DNA of 64,000 nt from an uncultured Hyphomonas sp. (lineage in GTDB: Bacteria > Pseudomonadota > Alphaproteobacteria > Caulobacterales > Hyphomonadaceae): contig NZ_OY787457.1 of NCBI RefSeq assembly GCF_963678875.1, positions 744,001 through 808,000 on the forward strand, read 5' to 3'. Below the pieces are notes generated by a model. It was given only the letters and a program-made list of their open reading frames with translations, had not been told where the DNA came from and did no database searches. Of this stretch, positions 33,466 to 42,829 are shown piece by piece. Position 1 is the first letter of the stretch; each line of letters opens with the position of its first letter. Made by a program: the position numbers and the translations under genes.

Positions 33466-34607
33466 ATTGCGTCGATGATGCGGTCCTGGTCTTCTTCGCC
33501 GAGATAGGGGTGCATCGGCAGGGCGATGACGTATTTGCTGGCCGCTTCGGTGACAGGCAGGGCGCCGGCAGGCGGGGCCCATTCGGCGGCGAAATCCTGC
33601 ATGTGGATCGGCACTGGATAATAGACCGCAGTCGGAATGCCTTGCGTGCCGAGATGGGCCTGCAGATCGTCGCGGTTCTCGTGTTCGATCACGTATTGTG
33701 CCCAGACGCTCTTGCCGCCTTCGATGACATGCGGCACGCGGCGGATATGGCCTTTCAGGCCTTCCGTGTACCGCGCAGCCACTTTCTGGCGCAGCTCGAT
33801 CTCGTCAGCGAAGATCTTCAGCTTCTCCAGCAGGACCGCTGCCTGGATCGTGTCGAGGCGGGAGTTCATGCCGACGCGCAGCGAGAGGTATTTCGGGTCG
33901 TGGTGAAAGTTGCGCTCGGCCGCATCAGTCGGCGTCACCTTGCCATAGACACGCAGCGCCTCGACCAGTTCGGCGAGGCGGTTATCATTGGTCACCACCG
34001 CGCCGCCGTCGCCATAGCAGCCGAGCGGCTTGGCCGGGAAGAAGCTGGTCGTCGCGATGTCGGCCCAGTCGGTGGTTCCCTTGCCGTTCAGCGTGCAGCC
34101 GAAGCCCTGCGCATTGTCCGAAATCAGCTTCAGGCCTTCGCGGTCACAGATCGCCTTGATGGCTGGATAGTCTGCCGGCTGTCCGAACAGGTCGACGGCG
34201 ATGACGACTTTCGGTGTCAGCTTGCCTTCGGCCTTCACGCGGGCGATGGCGGCTTCAAGGCTCGCCGGGTCCATGTTGTAGGTGTCGGGCAGGATGTCGA
34301 CGAAGACTGGTGAGGCGCCCGTCCATGGCACGACCTGCGCCGTCGCCACGAAAGTGAAGGAGGGGCAGAAGACGGCGTCGCCCGGGCCCACTTCCCACGC
34401 CATCAGCGGCAGGGCGATGGCGTCCGTACCATTGGCGCAGCTGACCGAATGCTTCGCGCCGCACCAGGCTGCGAGCTGCTTTTCCAGCTCCGTGACTTCC
34501 GGGCCTAGGACATAACGGCCGCTCTCCACGACGGAGAGGATGGCGGCGTTGACCTCGGATTCGATCCGCTTGCGCTGGGCCTGAAGGTCGATGAAGGGCA
34601 GGGACAT
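33447..34607 (-). CDS. DegT/DnrJ/EryC1-family sugar aminotransferase
   Basis: A 386-residue PLP enzyme that aminates a nucleotide-linked keto sugar. The N-terminus FIDLQAQRKRIESEVN, the segment LISDNAQGFGC and the PLP-lysine motif FFPAKPLGCYGDGGA (near residue 190) identify the family. Precise sugar specificity cannot be read, although the whole protein is close in form to WbpE/PseC-like enzymes acting at C3 or C4. The start at 34607 (MSLPFIDLQ) has GGAG nine bases upstream. It is divergent from rfbC, with 173 bases between, and belongs to the polysaccharide region. Confidence 0.88.
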   Translation of the reverse strand: MSLPFIDLQAQRKRIESEVNAAILSVVESGRYVLGPEVTELEKQLAAWCGAKHSVSCANGTDAIALPLMAWEVGPGDAVFCPSFTFVATAQVVPWTGASPVFVDILPDTYNMDPASLEAAIARVKAEGKLTPKVVIAVDLFGQPADYPAIKAICDREGLKLISDNAQGFGCTLNGKGTTDWADIATTSFFPAKPLGCYGDGGAVVTNDNRLAELVEALRVYGKVTPTDAAERNFHHDPKYLSLRVGMNSRLDTIQAAVLLEKLKIFADEIELRQKVAARYTEGLKGHIRRVPHVIEGGKSVWAQYVIEHENRDDLQAHLGTQGIPTAVYYPVPIHMQDFAAEWAPPAGALPVTEAASKYVIALPMHPYLGEEDQDRIIDAIRAFNG

Positions 34608-34780
34608 GGAAAAAGGCTCCGCGCATAAGGCTACTGATATTGCGGTGCACATAAGGGAGGCACATCGCGGTCGGCAAGTCACGGCTGGTTACACCGTGTT
34701 TCTGACTTCCGGTCTGGCCCAGTCCGGGGGGCATGTGTATCACGGCAGCGCTTCGTTGGCAGAAAAGCGCGGGAGAACGC

Positions 34781-35338
34781 ATGTCGCTTGAAATTGTTGA
34801 GCTCGAAATTCCGGACGTAAAGGTCGTAACCCCGGCGCGGTTTGCCGATGCCCGCGGGTATTTCACCGAGACCTATAATCGCCAGCGATTCCTGGATGCC
34901 GGAATCAGCGCGGAATTCGTTCAGGACAACCAGTCGCTCTCCGTCACCAAAGGCACCGTGCGCGGCCTGCATTTCCAGGCGCCGCCCTTCGCGCAGGCCA
35001 AGCTGGTGCGCGTGCTGCAGGGCGCCATCGTCGATGTGGCGGTGGACGTGCGCAAGGGATCGCCCACCTTTGGCAAATGGGTGAAGGCGGAAATCAGCGC
35101 GGAAGCGGGCAACCAGATCTACGTGCCGCAGGGCTTCCTGCACGGCTTCGCAACGCTCGAGGCCGACACGGTCGTGGCCTACAAGGTCGACAATTATTAT
35201 TCGAAGGAGTGCGACGGCTCCGTCCTGTGGAACGATCCGGATCTTGCCATCGACTGGGGCATCGACCTGTCGGCCGCAATGGTGTCGGAGAAGGACGCCT
35301 CGGCGGTCCGGTTCGCGGATTTCGCTTCGCCTTTCTAG
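34781..35338 (+). CDS. rfbC: dTDP-4-dehydrorhamnose 3,5-epimerase
   Basis: A 185-residue cupin enzyme of dTDP-L-rhamnose synthesis. Visible motifs are DARGYFTETYNRQRF, VRGLHFQ with the catalytic histidine, YVPQGFLHGFATL and YKVDNYYSKECDGSV. The ATG at 34781 has GGGAG seven bases upstream; a start 16 codons earlier has no site. The remaining three rhamnose genes (rfbB, rfbD, rfbA) lie about 15 kb away at 50106-52980, so this gene is separated from its usual operon. It is divergent from the aminotransferase. Confidence 0.96.
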   Translation: MSLEIVELEIPDVKVVTPARFADARGYFTETYNRQRFLDAGISAEFVQDNQSLSVTKGTVRGLHFQAPPFAQAKLVRVLQGAIVDVAVDVRKGSPTFGKWVKAEISAEAGNQIYVPQGFLHGFATLEADTVVAYKVDNYYSKECDGSVLWNDPDLAIDWGIDLSAAMVSEKDASAVRFADFASPF

Positions 35339-35347
35339 GGCCAGGAT

Positions 35348-35373
35348 GGCGGACAGGCTGGCCGCTGTCCGCC
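35348..35373 (+). terminator. Perfect 9-base hairpin after rfbC
   Basis: GGCGGACAG (35348-35356) and CTGTCCGCC (35365-35373) pair perfectly around an 8-base loop, 10 bases after the rfbC stop. The following bases are CCCTTCC, not a clean T run, so termination is plausible but not certain. Confidence 0.5.
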
Positions 35374-35474
35374 CCCTTCCGCGAGCAATGACAACAGGTT
35401 CCGGCCCGCCAATCCGGCAGGACGGGGAGGTCTGTAGCGTCCCGGCATGAAGTTCATCATGCCGGAGGTTTCCC

Positions 35475-36602
35475 ATGGACCAGTCGCCGCGGCTCGGCCT
35501 GCCTTATATCCTGCCCAACCAGGCGCAGAAGCACGTCACACACAATGAAGTCCTGCAGCGGCTGGATGCCATCGTGCAGCCTGTCGCTGTCTCAGCCACG
35601 TCACCTGCACCTGCGAGCCCGTCGGAGGGCGATCTCTACATCGTACCGGCAAGTCCGGCGGGGGACTGGGCGGCCGCCAGCGCTGGCGATCTCGCCATCT
35701 TTCAGGACGGGGCCTGGGCGTTCGTCACACCGGCGGCAGGCTGGACCTGTTTCGTGGCGGACGAAGGCGAAGTGTTCCACTTCGACGGCGCGGGCTGGGC
35801 CCGGCCAGACAAGCTTGGCATCAATGCCGCGCCGGACGGGACGAACCGCCTTGCCGTGTCGGGGGCGGCAAGCCTGTTCAACCATGCAGGCGGCGACCAC
35901 CGGCTGAAGATCAACAAGCATTCGAGCGCGGGCACGGCGGCGCTGGTCTACCAGTCCGGCTTCACCGGCCATGCAGAGATCGGCCTCTGTGGGGACGACG
36001 ACTTCCACTTCAAGGTCAGCAATGATGGCGTGTCCTTCACCGACGCCATGCAGATTGCGGGCGATACCGGAACGGTAACCATCGCAACGGAGCTGGCGCT
36101 GCCGGACGGGGTGGTGATCCGCAATAGCGGCACGGCTGCGACCTCCGGCGCCGAGATCATCGGCGGCGGCGGGCTGGGGCCGGTGTCCCTGAAGCTGGTG
36201 AATGACGGTACCGTCGGCGTGGCCGGGGCCATGTTCACGCAGATGTCGCCCTTTGCGGGGGTCGATCTCGTCGATTTCGCCCTCAAGACCCAGACGCAGG
36301 CGATGAATTTGCGGGTGGAATCACGGGCGGGCTTCGTTGCGACGGGCGGGACGCCGGAATTCCAGCTGTTCCGAAACCTGGGCGGCGGAATGGACCAGTA
36401 CATCCTGCGCGGCTCGCCTCAGGCCCTGTACCTTGAGGTGCCGACGCGGCTGGCCAGTTTCACAGCTGCGGGCCTGCCGCTGGCCTCAGCCCATGTGCCA
36501 GGCACCATGGTCTTCGTCAGCGATGCCGCGGGCGGCGCCGAGCCGGCTTTCAGCGACGGTACGAACTGGCGCCTCTGTTCCAGCCGCGCCGTCGTCAGTT
36601 GA
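35475..36602 (+). CDS. DUF2793 (phage-tail-like) protein (375 aa)
   Basis: The first 110 residues carry the DUF2793 signature (LGLPYILPNQAQKHVTHNEV then LQRLDAIVQ, and WTCFVADEGEVFHFDGAGW). This family is known from phage- and gene-transfer-agent-like tail genes in alphaproteobacteria. The remainder is a beta-rich, repetitive-looking region (NRLAVSGAASLFNHAGGDHR; FKVSNDGVSFTDAMQIAGD) like a fibre or a trimeric shaft. GGAGG precedes the ATG. No other phage gene is near; it sits between rfbC and glycosyltransferase genes, so a role at the cell surface, perhaps glycan binding, is possible. Function is unknown. Confidence 0.7.
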   Translation: MDQSPRLGLPYILPNQAQKHVTHNEVLQRLDAIVQPVAVSATSPAPASPSEGDLYIVPASPAGDWAAASAGDLAIFQDGAWAFVTPAAGWTCFVADEGEVFHFDGAGWARPDKLGINAAPDGTNRLAVSGAASLFNHAGGDHRLKINKHSSAGTAALVYQSGFTGHAEIGLCGDDDFHFKVSNDGVSFTDAMQIAGDTGTVTIATELALPDGVVIRNSGTAATSGAEIIGGGGLGPVSLKLVNDGTVGVAGAMFTQMSPFAGVDLVDFALKTQTQAMNLRVESRAGFVATGGTPEFQLFRNLGGGMDQYILRGSPQALYLEVPTRLASFTAAGLPLASAHVPGTMVFVSDAAGGAEPAFSDGTNWRLCSSRAVVS

Positions 36603-36666
36603 CGCAGGCGCGCATCAGAGGGAAGACGCTGGGCAGGGGAGAAGACACCCAAGGGAAGATACCGGA

Positions 36667-37479
36667 TTGACGCGGCGCTGCCTGATCTTCGCACATTTCA
36701 ACCGTGAGAACGGCCTTGAGCCCGGCGTGCTCGACACGCTGAACTGGTACCGGCCACAGGTGGCTCGCCTGATTCTGGTCAGCACCAGCCCTTTTTCACC
36801 AGAGGACAAGGCTCGGCTGGATGCCGTTTGCGACGATGTGCTGGAGCGGGAAAATACCGGCTACGATTTTGGCAGCTGGAAAGCCGGGCTGGCGCTGGCC
36901 GGTCCACTTGAGGGCTTCGACGAGGTCGTTCTGGCGAATGACAGCGTGGTCGGGCCGCTTGCCCCGGCCGATGGCCTGCTGGACCGGGTAAGCGCGCTTT
37001 CCTGCGATGTCTGTGGACTGGTGGCGAACTGGGAACGTGGTTGGCACATCCAGTCCTGGTATGTCTGCTACAAGCGGCCGGCCTTCCAGTCGGAGGCGTT
37101 CGCCCGGTTCTGGGAATCGGTCGGGCCGTGCGACTCAAAGTTAGACCTGATCGGGCGCTACGAAGTGGGCATGACAGAGGCGATGCGGGATGCGGGGCTG
37201 AGCCTCGGGGCGCTCTACGAACCACCGCCGGAAATGCCTCGCCTGCGCCGCATGGCGATCTGGCTGCGCAACCTGTCGCTCCGTGATCGCCGACGGTCGA
37301 TCGAGAATCTGCGCATTCTCTGGCACCTCAAGACGCTTAATCCGACCCATTTCCTGTGGCCGGATCTTGTTCGGAACGGCATTCCTTTCATCAAGCGGGA
37401 ACTGATCGCTTCGAACCCACACTGCCTGAATGTCGAGAGGGTTTTTGCCCGCTATCCTCAGTTACGACGGCTGGCTTGA
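36667..37479 (+). CDS. RgpF-like (rhamnan synthesis F) glycan protein
   Basis: A 270-residue protein matching the rhamnan synthesis F family: RCLIFAHFNRENGLEPGVL at the start, the conserved VLERENTGYDFGSWKAGL, then EVVLANDSVVGPLAP. Such proteins add or modify rhamnose-containing glucans at the surface. The only suitable start is a TTG at 36667 (after AAGGGAAG); the frame is open further upstream inside the previous gene but without a credible site. It follows the DUF2793 gene by 64 bases in the same direction. Exact donor and acceptor are unknown. Confidence 0.8.
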   Translation: MTRRCLIFAHFNRENGLEPGVLDTLNWYRPQVARLILVSTSPFSPEDKARLDAVCDDVLERENTGYDFGSWKAGLALAGPLEGFDEVVLANDSVVGPLAPADGLLDRVSALSCDVCGLVANWERGWHIQSWYVCYKRPAFQSEAFARFWESVGPCDSKLDLIGRYEVGMTEAMRDAGLSLGALYEPPPEMPRLRRMAIWLRNLSLRDRRRSIENLRILWHLKTLNPTHFLWPDLVRNGIPFIKRELIASNPHCLNVERVFARYPQLRRLA

Positions 37480-37595
37480 CCCCGGTCGGCGGACCCGGCA
37501 CAACACCCTCGATTCAAATCCCGATCCAATCCGGCAGGCGGCGATTCGAGCCTGAGTGCCGGCGGTTCCGCGGAACCTGTTGCGAGGCCTTCAGT

Positions 37596-38630
37596 TTGAC
37601 CGATACCAGACCAGGCTCGCGCCGCGCAGAACTCGCCGGAATGGGCATCTGGGTCGTGATTCCGATGTTCCGTTGCCGCAAGCACATTGCCGATGTCCTG
37701 AGTGCCATGCCCGATTGGGTTCAGGGAATCGTGGCGGTTGACGACAAGTGCCCGGAGGAAACCGGCAAATATGTCGTGGAGAACCTCTCGCGTCCCAATC
37801 TGTTCGTGGAATTCCATGAAAAGAACCAGGGCGTCGGCGGCGCCGTGATGACTGGCTATGCCAAATGCGTGGAGCAGGGCGCCAAGATCATCATCAAGGT
37901 CGATGGCGACAACCAGATGGATCTGCGCTGGATGGCGCCGCTGGCCGTGCCTATCGCGGAAGGCATGGCCGACTACACAAAGGGGAACCGCTTCTCCAGC
38001 CTGTCGCACGTCAAGCGCATGCCGTTCATCCGCCTGTTTGGCAATTCGGTGCTGAGCTTCATGTCAAAAGTGTCCTCCGGCTACTGGACCATCTTCGACC
38101 CGACCAACGGCTACACTGCTGTCCATGGGGCGGTGGCGAAGGAGCTCCTGACACGGAAGATTGCAAAGAGATACTTCTTCGAGTCCGACATGCTCTACCA
38201 TCTCGGCTCGCTGCGGGCCGTGGTGCGGGACATCGCCATGCCGGCGATCTATGAGGATGAGGAGAGTAATCTCAGTGTGCGGCGAATTATTCTGCCGTTC
38301 CTCTATTACCATGCCCGCAACACGGTAAAGCGTTTCGTCGGTCATTACCTGGTGCGCAGCTTTTCGGTGGCGACGCTGGAGACCCTTGCAGGCGTGGCGC
38401 TCGTCGCGTTTGGCGCGTCCGTTGCAATCGATCATTTTGCGACCCGGGCCGACCCGATGGACATCGCGTCGCCTGGCATCGTCATGCTGTCGGCCCTTCC
38501 GATCATGCTCGGGGTGCAGTTCCTGCTGTCAGCGCTGAATTTCGATGTCCTGAACGTGCCCAACGAACCCATCCATCCGCAGCTCGCCCTGCTTAACCAC
38601 TACCTGTACGCGGACGACGAAGGCCAATAA
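37596..38630 (+). CDS. Glycosyltransferase family 2, polyprenyl-linked type
   Basis: A 344-residue GT2 protein. The nucleotide-sugar site is WVVIPMFRCRKHIADVL, with AVDDKCPEETG, then the metal motif KVDGDNQMD. Two hydrophobic stretches near residues 255-280 and 290-315 look like a membrane hairpin as in dolichyl/polyprenyl-phosphate sugar transferases, so it probably loads a sugar on a lipid carrier at the inner membrane. The TTG at 37596 has GAGG nine bases upstream; the ATG at 37641 (MGIWVVIPM) has none. Followed 55 bases later by the DUF2142 gene. Confidence 0.83.
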   Translation: MTDTRPGSRRAELAGMGIWVVIPMFRCRKHIADVLSAMPDWVQGIVAVDDKCPEETGKYVVENLSRPNLFVEFHEKNQGVGGAVMTGYAKCVEQGAKIIIKVDGDNQMDLRWMAPLAVPIAEGMADYTKGNRFSSLSHVKRMPFIRLFGNSVLSFMSKVSSGYWTIFDPTNGYTAVHGAVAKELLTRKIAKRYFFESDMLYHLGSLRAVVRDIAMPAIYEDEESNLSVRRIILPFLYYHARNTVKRFVGHYLVRSFSVATLETLAGVALVAFGASVAIDHFATRADPMDIASPGIVMLSALPIMLGVQFLLSALNFDVLNVPNEPIHPQLALLNHYLYADDEGQ

Positions 38631-38685
38631 GCTCGGCCTTTCGCGACCATCAGAACCTGAATCGGCAAGCACAGTGAGATCCTCG

Positions 38686-40143
38686 ATGGAAGACCAGCAT
38701 CAGACCGCCGAGACAGATATCCCGCGCGCCGATCCGCTGAGCCGCGCGAAGCTCGATATCCTGATGCCCCGGTTGCACTACATGCTTCTGTTCTTCGGCT
38801 TGCTGCTGGTGTTCATCACGCCGCCGCTGCAGACGCCGGACGAGAACAGTCATCTGGTGCGTTCCATCATGGTGGCGGAGGGCCAGTTCTTTCCGCGCTA
38901 TGACGGCGAGCGCTGGGGGCAGGACGTGCCGGAATCGCTCGTCCAGTACGTCGAGAATCACACATCGCTGATGACCGATACGTCCCAGCGCTACAGCTAT
39001 GGCGCTTGGTTTGCGTTTTCGGCAGACCATACACCGCACGAGCCGAGAGTGTTCCATTCCTATTCGGCGCAGTCTTCGTCCCCATTGCTCTACCTGCCGC
39101 AGGCAGCCGGGATCTGGGCAGGCAAGGTGCTCTATGCCGTCTCGCCGGGCGTGTTCAACTGGTCGGCGGCGCAGTATTTCGCGCGTATCGGGAACCTCGT
39201 CGCCTTCGTGCTGGGCATCGGGCTTGCGATCCGTCTCGTGCCGCAGTTTTCATCCAGCCTCGCCTTCCTGGCATTGACGCCGATGATGCTGAGCCTCGCG
39301 GCATCGACCAGTTACGACGTGACGGTCATTCTCGTTGCCGTCGGCTATTTCGCTGCGATCGTGTCCACCATCCATCGTGCGGAAATCAGTTGGAAGCACT
39401 GGATCGCGATCTTCGGGCTGTCCTTCCTGCTGGGGCACTGCAAGATGGTGTACGCGCCGATGATGCTGGCCTTGTTTGTGCTCTTCTCCCGGCTCGGGTG
39501 GCGGAATTTCCTGAAGGTGGCAGGCATCTCCGGCGTGTCGGCGCTGGCGGGCATATTCGTGGGAACCGTTGTCTTCGGCGTCCCGTCAGACGCATCGGCC
39601 AATGCGACCATTCAGGAGCAGATGGACTATGTCGGCGGCAACCTGCTCGGCATTCCGGGCCTGTTGCTCCGGACGCTCGGCCATTCGGTCGACTTCTATT
39701 ACGTCTCTTCGCTTGGCATTCTGGGATGGCTCAATGCGCATTTCCCTCTGCCGGTGATCACGGCCTGGTTCGGTGTCGGGTTGGCGGCCATCGTTGCAGA
39801 CATTCCAAAGACGAAGAGCCGTGAAATGCTGCTCTTCGCCGCCTATTCCATCGCCGGGGCGGTCCTGTCGGTCTCTCTGCTGATGCTGGTGATGTATATC
39901 ATCTGGACGTCGCAAACGGTCGGAATTGGGGCATCCATGGTCGAAGGTGTGCAGGGCAGGTATTTGTTGCCGGTGTTTCCATTCCTCTTCGCTTCGGCGG
40001 CCATCCTGCTGTCGACTTTCGTGCCCGTCCGTGAACGCGTCGCGCTGGCCATCGTCCGTCATCAGCTGACGCTGGGCGCCGCGATGCTGAGCCTGACAAT
40101 ATTCATGATCATCATCCGTTACTGGGTGCCGGTGCCGGCATGA
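38686..40143 (+). CDS. DUF2142-type polytopic membrane protein (485 aa)
   Basis: Ten or so hydrophobic helices are visible. The first periplasmic loop begins TPPLQTPDENSHLVRSIM, the acidic motif of the DUF2142 family, which resembles the catalytic loop of lipid-linked-sugar (GT-C) glycosyltransferases. It would transfer a sugar from polyprenyl phosphate to a glycan in the periplasm. GTG at 38674 is four codons upstream and equally possible; both have weak sites. Its TGA overlaps the next gene's ATG by four bases, linking it to a translationally coupled set of four genes that continues to 42828. Confidence 0.8.
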   Translation: MEDQHQTAETDIPRADPLSRAKLDILMPRLHYMLLFFGLLLVFITPPLQTPDENSHLVRSIMVAEGQFFPRYDGERWGQDVPESLVQYVENHTSLMTDTSQRYSYGAWFAFSADHTPHEPRVFHSYSAQSSSPLLYLPQAAGIWAGKVLYAVSPGVFNWSAAQYFARIGNLVAFVLGIGLAIRLVPQFSSSLAFLALTPMMLSLAASTSYDVTVILVAVGYFAAIVSTIHRAEISWKHWIAIFGLSFLLGHCKMVYAPMMLALFVLFSRLGWRNFLKVAGISGVSALAGIFVGTVVFGVPSDASANATIQEQMDYVGGNLLGIPGLLLRTLGHSVDFYYVSSLGILGWLNAHFPLPVITAWFGVGLAAIVADIPKTKSREMLLFAAYSIAGAVLSVSLLMLVMYIIWTSQTVGIGASMVEGVQGRYLLPVFPFLFASAAILLSTFVPVRERVALAIVRHQLTLGAAMLSLTIFMIIIRYWVPVPA

Positions 40144-41333
40144 TGACATCTCCCAAAAAAGGCTTTCGCATCTGCATGGCCGCTGGACACTTCCTGCCGC
40201 AGATCGGCGGGGTGGAACGGTATATCTACAATCTCAGCGCCGCCCTGGTGGAGCAGGGGGCGGACGTCGCCGTGGTCGCCGCGCAGCCGAAAGGTGAGGC
40301 TTTGCACGAGACGATCGACGGCATCGAGGTCTTCCGCCTGCCGTCGCTTCTGCTCGCGGGCGGGCGCCTGCCCATGCCGGCGCCAGTCTCTGGCGCCCTG
40401 CAAAAGCAGTACGCCGCGATCCGGGCCTGGCAGCCGGACATAATGGTCGTGCACACGCATCTTTTTGCATCGAACCTGGCCATGACGAAACTCGCGGGCG
40501 AGCTTGGAATACCCTGTATGCTGATCAATCATGGATCTGGCTATGTGGCTGGCGGCAACCCGGTCGTGGATGCTGGGCTGAAGTTCTATGAGCGTTACCT
40601 GGCAGCACAGATTGGCCGGCGCGTCGTGGCGGCATGCGGCGTGTCCCGGTCTGCGGCGCACTGGCTTTCCGAGTTCGGGATCGAGACGTCCGAAGTGATG
40701 GCAAACGGCGTGAACGTCGCGGCCTTGCCTGAGCGGTCTGCGGCTTTCCGGGAAAAAATCGGCGTCGCGCCGGACAGCTGCCTCGTGGCGTATGCCGCAC
40801 GGTTGCTGATCGAGAAGGGGGCGGACACGCTGATCACGGCCTTCCGCAAACTCGCGCCGCCGGATGCAGCGCTTGTGATTGCGGGCGATGGACCCGCCAT
40901 GGCGCAGCTGAAGGCGCTGGCGGGAGGGGATGCCCGAATCCGCTTCCTCGGCGCATGCGCGCATCCGGATGTGCTGGCGCTGTTCGGTGCTGCCGACATC
41001 ATGGCGTATCCGTCGCGATATCCCGAAGGCCAGCCAACCACGGTGCTGGAGGCGGGTGCCATGGGCTGCGCGGTGATCGCGACCCCGCGCGGCGGCACGG
41101 CCGAGCTGATCGACACGCCGGAGGTTGGTCTGATCGTGCAGGATGCCGCGGAATTCGAAACTGCGCTGGCGCGCTTGCTGGCCGATGCGGATTTGCGTCA
41201 AAGCATGGGGCGCAAACTGCGCGACAAGGTTCACAATGAACACGACTGGCGCGTGATCGCGCGCCGGGCACTCGAACGGCTGCAGGAACTGCGGGCCGGC
41301 CAGAAGGATCAGATCCGGGAAGAGACAAGATGA
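40140..41333 (+). CDS. Glycosyltransferase family 4 (GT-B)
   Basis: A 397-residue retaining GT-B enzyme. The acceptor-side loop GGVERYIYNLSAALVEQGADV is at residues 22-42, and the donor-side domain has AYAARLLIEKGADTLITAF, then the E-x7-E motif region SRYPEGQPTTVLEAGAMGC near 290-315. It adds one sugar to the growing chain in the cytosol. Its ATG overlaps the upstream stop (ATGA), and its own stop overlaps the start of the oxidoreductase gene in the same way. Confidence 0.88.
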   Translation: MMTSPKKGFRICMAAGHFLPQIGGVERYIYNLSAALVEQGADVAVVAAQPKGEALHETIDGIEVFRLPSLLLAGGRLPMPAPVSGALQKQYAAIRAWQPDIMVVHTHLFASNLAMTKLAGELGIPCMLINHGSGYVAGGNPVVDAGLKFYERYLAAQIGRRVVAACGVSRSAAHWLSEFGIETSEVMANGVNVAALPERSAAFREKIGVAPDSCLVAYAARLLIEKGADTLITAFRKLAPPDAALVIAGDGPAMAQLKALAGGDARIRFLGACAHPDVLALFGAADIMAYPSRYPEGQPTTVLEAGAMGCAVIATPRGGTAELIDTPEVGLIVQDAAEFETALARLLADADLRQSMGRKLRDKVHNEHDWRVIARRALERLQELRAGQKDQIREETR

Positions 41334-42400
41334 AAAAGGTTTGTTTGATCGGTGGCGGGAACATCACGAATCTGCGCCACGTTCCCGCGTTGAAAAAACA
41401 CGGCAACCGGGTCCAGGTGGTCGGCGCAATCGGAGCAGACCCCAAGGCTGTGCAGGCGACGGCGACATCGGTCGGGGCGCCGCGCACGCACATCGTTGAT
41501 CCGGCGATGGACCCGGCAGAGCAGTTGGCGGGAATCCCGTGGCTAGACGAGGTGGATCTTGCCGTGATCGGAACGCCGCCGCAGACTCATGCCCAACTCG
41601 GGGCTGCCGCAATCGAGCGCGGACTGAATGTGCTGATCGAGAAGCCGTTCACCCTGCGCCCCGAAGAGGCGATTGCGAACAAGGAACTTGCCGACCGTTC
41701 CGGCAAGGTCATGGCTGTGATGCACAATTTTCAGTATGCGAACGGTGCGCAGCGGATGCTGGATGCCTGCGCCAGCGGGGAGCTGGGCGAGATCCAGTCT
41801 TTCTTCATGCTGCAGTTCACAAGCCGCAACCGGCGCCTGCCTGTGTGGTACAATTCGCTGCCGCTGGGCCTGTTCTTCGATGAGGCAGCGCACTTCTTCT
41901 ACCTGCTGCGCCGGTTGGGCGGGCCGCTGGATGTGCTGAATGCCGACGCGCAGTTCCTGCCTGACCCGGCAGACCGCACACCAATCCTGATGAATGCCAT
42001 GATGACGGCAGGCGGTATCCCGGCGCAGATGTCGATCAACTTCAATGCGCCGGTCTGTGAATGGATGTTCGTTGTTTCCGGCTCGAAGAAGCTGGCCTGT
42101 TACGATTTCTTCCGGGATATCCTGTCCATCGTGCCAAGCGATAATACCCACCTCGCCGGGGACATCCTGCGCACTTCCATGGTGTCGACCTTCAATCACT
42201 GGAAGGGCTTCATCACCAACGGTGTGCGGCTGGTGACGGGCAACCTTCACTATGGTGTCGACAAGGTGGTCGGGCATGTGCTCGACGCGTTGGACGGCGC
42301 GCCGCTTCCGGAGGAAATCTCTGCTGCGCGCGGGGTCGAGACGATCCAGGCGATGAACCGTATTGTGGAACTGAGCGAACGCGACCGGAAACCGGGATGA
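41330..42400 (+). CDS. Gfo/Idh/MocA-family oxidoreductase (356 aa)
   Basis: The N-terminal Rossmann motif is VCLIGGGNITNLRHVPALKK, and the family lysine is in VLIEKPFTLRPEEAI (near residue 100). The C-terminal alpha/beta domain follows (YNSLPLGLFFDEAAHFFYLL). Family members oxidise or reduce sugars, often nucleotide sugars, with NAD(P). In this set of genes it probably makes an unusual sugar; the substrate is unknown. ATGA overlaps join it to both neighbours. Confidence 0.85.
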   Translation: MKKVCLIGGGNITNLRHVPALKKHGNRVQVVGAIGADPKAVQATATSVGAPRTHIVDPAMDPAEQLAGIPWLDEVDLAVIGTPPQTHAQLGAAAIERGLNVLIEKPFTLRPEEAIANKELADRSGKVMAVMHNFQYANGAQRMLDACASGELGEIQSFFMLQFTSRNRRLPVWYNSLPLGLFFDEAAHFFYLLRRLGGPLDVLNADAQFLPDPADRTPILMNAMMTAGGIPAQMSINFNAPVCEWMFVVSGSKKLACYDFFRDILSIVPSDNTHLAGDILRTSMVSTFNHWKGFITNGVRLVTGNLHYGVDKVVGHVLDALDGAPLPEEISAARGVETIQAMNRIVELSERDRKPG

Positions 42401-42828
42401 GCAACTTGAACGCCTGGCTGCGGGAAACGATGGCACAGTTTGCCCGCTTTGGTGTCGTCGGGGTGATGAATGTCATCATTAACGCCGTCGTCTATGTTGG
42501 CCTGGTCTGGCTTGGTGTTCACTATCTTATCGCATCGGTCTGCGGGGCGAGCCTTGGTGTGCTCAACGGCTTCGTGATGTCGAAATTTTTTGTGTTCGGC
42601 GCTGAAGGGGACGGCGTTAAGCAGTTTTTCAAAACGGTCGGGGTCTATGCCGTACAGTTTGCCGTTTCCTGGACAGGGCTTGTGATCCTGATCGAAATCG
42701 TTGGCTTGAATCCCTACGCGGCATACGCTGCGAACATTGTTGTGGTGACATTGGTCAGCTTTTTCGGGCTGAAGCTTTTCGCCTTCCGGCCCGGGGAAAA
42801 GGCCGATGGCGGGCTGACAGGAGAGTAA
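42397..42828 (+). CDS. GtrA-family membrane protein (143 aa)
   Basis: Four hydrophobic helices at about residues 13-32, 36-55, 75-97 and 104-125 and the segment FARFGVVGVMNVIINAVVY identify GtrA. Members move or help move polyprenyl-linked sugars across the membrane; Rv3789 in mycobacteria belongs here and works in the arabinan pathway. With the lipid-sugar transferase and DUF2142 genes upstream it could form a flip-and-transfer set. It overlaps the previous stop (ATGA) and ends two bases before fkbM-like start. Confidence 0.85.
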   Translation: MSNLNAWLRETMAQFARFGVVGVMNVIINAVVYVGLVWLGVHYLIASVCGASLGVLNGFVMSKFFVFGAEGDGVKQFFKTVGVYAVQFAVSWTGLVILIEIVGLNPYAAYAANIVVVTLVSFFGLKLFAFRPGEKADGGLTGE

Positions 42829-42829
42829 A

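Noticed and set aside
35475..36602. Prophage or gene-transfer-agent remnant
   Set aside because: Only one phage-type domain protein is present; neighbours on both sides are polysaccharide genes.
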